In this document: in pieces, positions 21,769 to 22,457 of the stretch
How the letters are laid out: every line of letters starts with the position of its first letter
How positions within the stretch are numbered: position 1 is the first letter of the stretch
From: Anaerolineae bacterium
GTDB taxonomy: Bacteria; Chloroflexota; Anaerolineae; UBA4142
DNA: 22,457 nucleotides
Direction: 5' to 3'
Assembly (NCBI GenBank): GCA_026417715.1
Contig: JAOACU010000009.1
Location: 1 to 22,457 of the forward strand
Notes under the pieces: generated by a model
What the model was told of the DNA's origin: nothing
The model's database searches: none
The model's input: the letters and a program-made list of their open reading frames with translations, nothing else
Translations under genes and position numbers: made by a program

Positions 21769-22457
21769 TTATTTTTTCATCCACGGATCCAGCGCGTCGC
21801 GCAAGCCATCGCCCAGAAAATTGAAGGAGAGCAAGGTGACAGCAATCGCCAGTGCGGGCGCCACAACCATATGTGGATATGAACGGAGTGCGCGCACGCC
21901 CTCGGAAATCATCATGCCCCAACTCGGCATTGGCGCTTGAACTCCCAGCCCGATGAAAGAAAGTCCGGCTTCGGTCATAATTGCTCCAGGAATACCGAAC
22001 GTGGCGGCGATGATAATCGGCGCGAGGATATTGGGGAAAAGATGCACACCCATAATGCGGAGATCACTTGCCCCGATGCAGCGTGCGGCTTCGATGAATT
22101 CTTTTTGTTTGAGCGACAAGATTTGTCCGCGCACCAGACGTGAGACGGTAAGCCAATTCGTCATACCCAGCGCCAAGAACACTCCCAACAAGCCGCCCAT
22201 CATCGTATCCAAGGTGATCAAGAAATGGAGCGGACCGGCTTGAAACTGGGGCAAACTGGCGCGTAGAAAAGTCATAACGATAATGATCAAGAGTAAATCG
22301 GGGAATGCATACAAAATATCCACTAACCGCATAATCAATTGGTCTATCTTGCCACCAAACCAACCTGCCAGCGAACCCAGTGGAACGCCAATCAGCAAGA
22401 TGATCAACTGGGCTACTACGCCTACGGTCATTGAGATACGTGCACCATAAATAAGAC
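21769..22457 (-). CDS. DppC/OppC-type ABC permease, 5' end outside window
   Basis: 229 codons are visible and the frame stays open to the right edge. The ATG at 22431 is internal, because LIYGARIS upstream of it is conserved DppC sequence. It carries several membrane helices and the EAA-type coupling loop EFIEAARCIGASDLRIMGVHLFPN that contacts the ATPase. GLSFIGLGVQAPMPSWGMMISEG and the C-terminal FNFLGDGLRDALDPWMKK are hallmarks of DppC. It forms half of a peptide importer channel; the partner DppB is expected upstream, outside the window. It could work with the substrate-binding protein and ATPase 9-13 kb away, but those are not in one operon with it. Confidence 0.95.
   Translation of the reverse strand, partial: LIYGARISMTVGVVAQLIILLIGVPLGSLAGWFGGKIDQLIMRLVDILYAFPDLLLIIIVMTFLRASLPQFQAGPLHFLITLDTMMGGLLGVFLALGMTNWLTVSRLVRGQILSLKQKEFIEAARCIGASDLRIMGVHLFPNILAPIIIAATFGIPGAIMTEAGLSFIGLGVQAPMPSWGMMISEGVRALRSYPHMVVAPALAIAVTLLSFNFLGDGLRDALDPWMKK

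Noticed and set aside
9208..22457. A single complete oligopeptide transporter locus
   Set aside because: The binding protein, ATPase and DppC-like permease are in separate units up to 13 kb apart, and DppB and a second ATPase are not visible. They cannot be assigned to one transporter.

Overview
The window looks like a chromosomal segment of a Chloroflexota bacterium, probably Anaerolineae-like. This is inferred from family content and remembered relatives, not from a search. It has a Chloroflexota-style SMC C-terminal region, a GlmL/MutL-type ASKHA protein coupled to a KOW-like protein, a DUF6754 membrane protein beside a zinc-ribbon protein full of Asp-Trp-Leu motifs, and oligopeptide ABC transporter parts. 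The DNA is moderately GC-rich and full of GCGC/CGCG strings. Genes are tightly packed, and no stretch longer than 300 bases lacks a gene. I see no rRNA, tRNA, CRISPR array, transposase or phage gene.

Layout. 1-1069 (-): 3'-truncated OpgC-type membrane acyltransferase. 1255-2100 (-): DUF3782-type protein with a 12-heptad coiled coil and a nuclease-like domain lacking its expected lysine. 2130-4074 (-): archease then rtcB, an RNA ligation/repair pair. 4371-6992 (+): an SMC ATPase with intact head motifs but no recognisable hinge. 7098-7994 (+): a Schiff-base aldolase of the DapA/HOGA family. 8075-9178 (+): an enterochelin-esterase-like hydrolase, ending at a bidirectional terminator. 9208-10869 (-): a substrate-binding lipoprotein. 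10986-12214 (-): an OppF/DppF-like ATPase coupled to a 77-residue membrane protein. 12439-12921 (-): a surface protein with an LPXTG-like tail.

13113-21055 (-) is a long, nearly gapless operon. In transcription order it encodes a DUF6754 protein, a polytopic membrane protein, a zinc-ribbon/disordered/extracytoplasmic-domain protein, a second polytopic membrane protein, an MNT nucleotidyltransferase, a HEPN protein, the GlmL/MutL-like ASKHA protein and the KOW-like protein. A 96-residue gene with a near-consensus promoter lies upstream. The right edge (21769-22457, -) holds a 5'-truncated DppC-type permease.

The core of that operon is the best candidate for an undescribed system: an envelope complex with a cytoplasmic zinc-ribbon arm that displays ten Trp motifs. 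An MNT-HEPN pair appears inserted into it.

A second theme is outside the genes. Many junctions carry short tandem arrays of a 7-bp unit, different at each locus, often in complementary pairs and often touching or overlapping start or stop codons. They resemble the STRR heptanucleotide repeats known from cyanobacteria.
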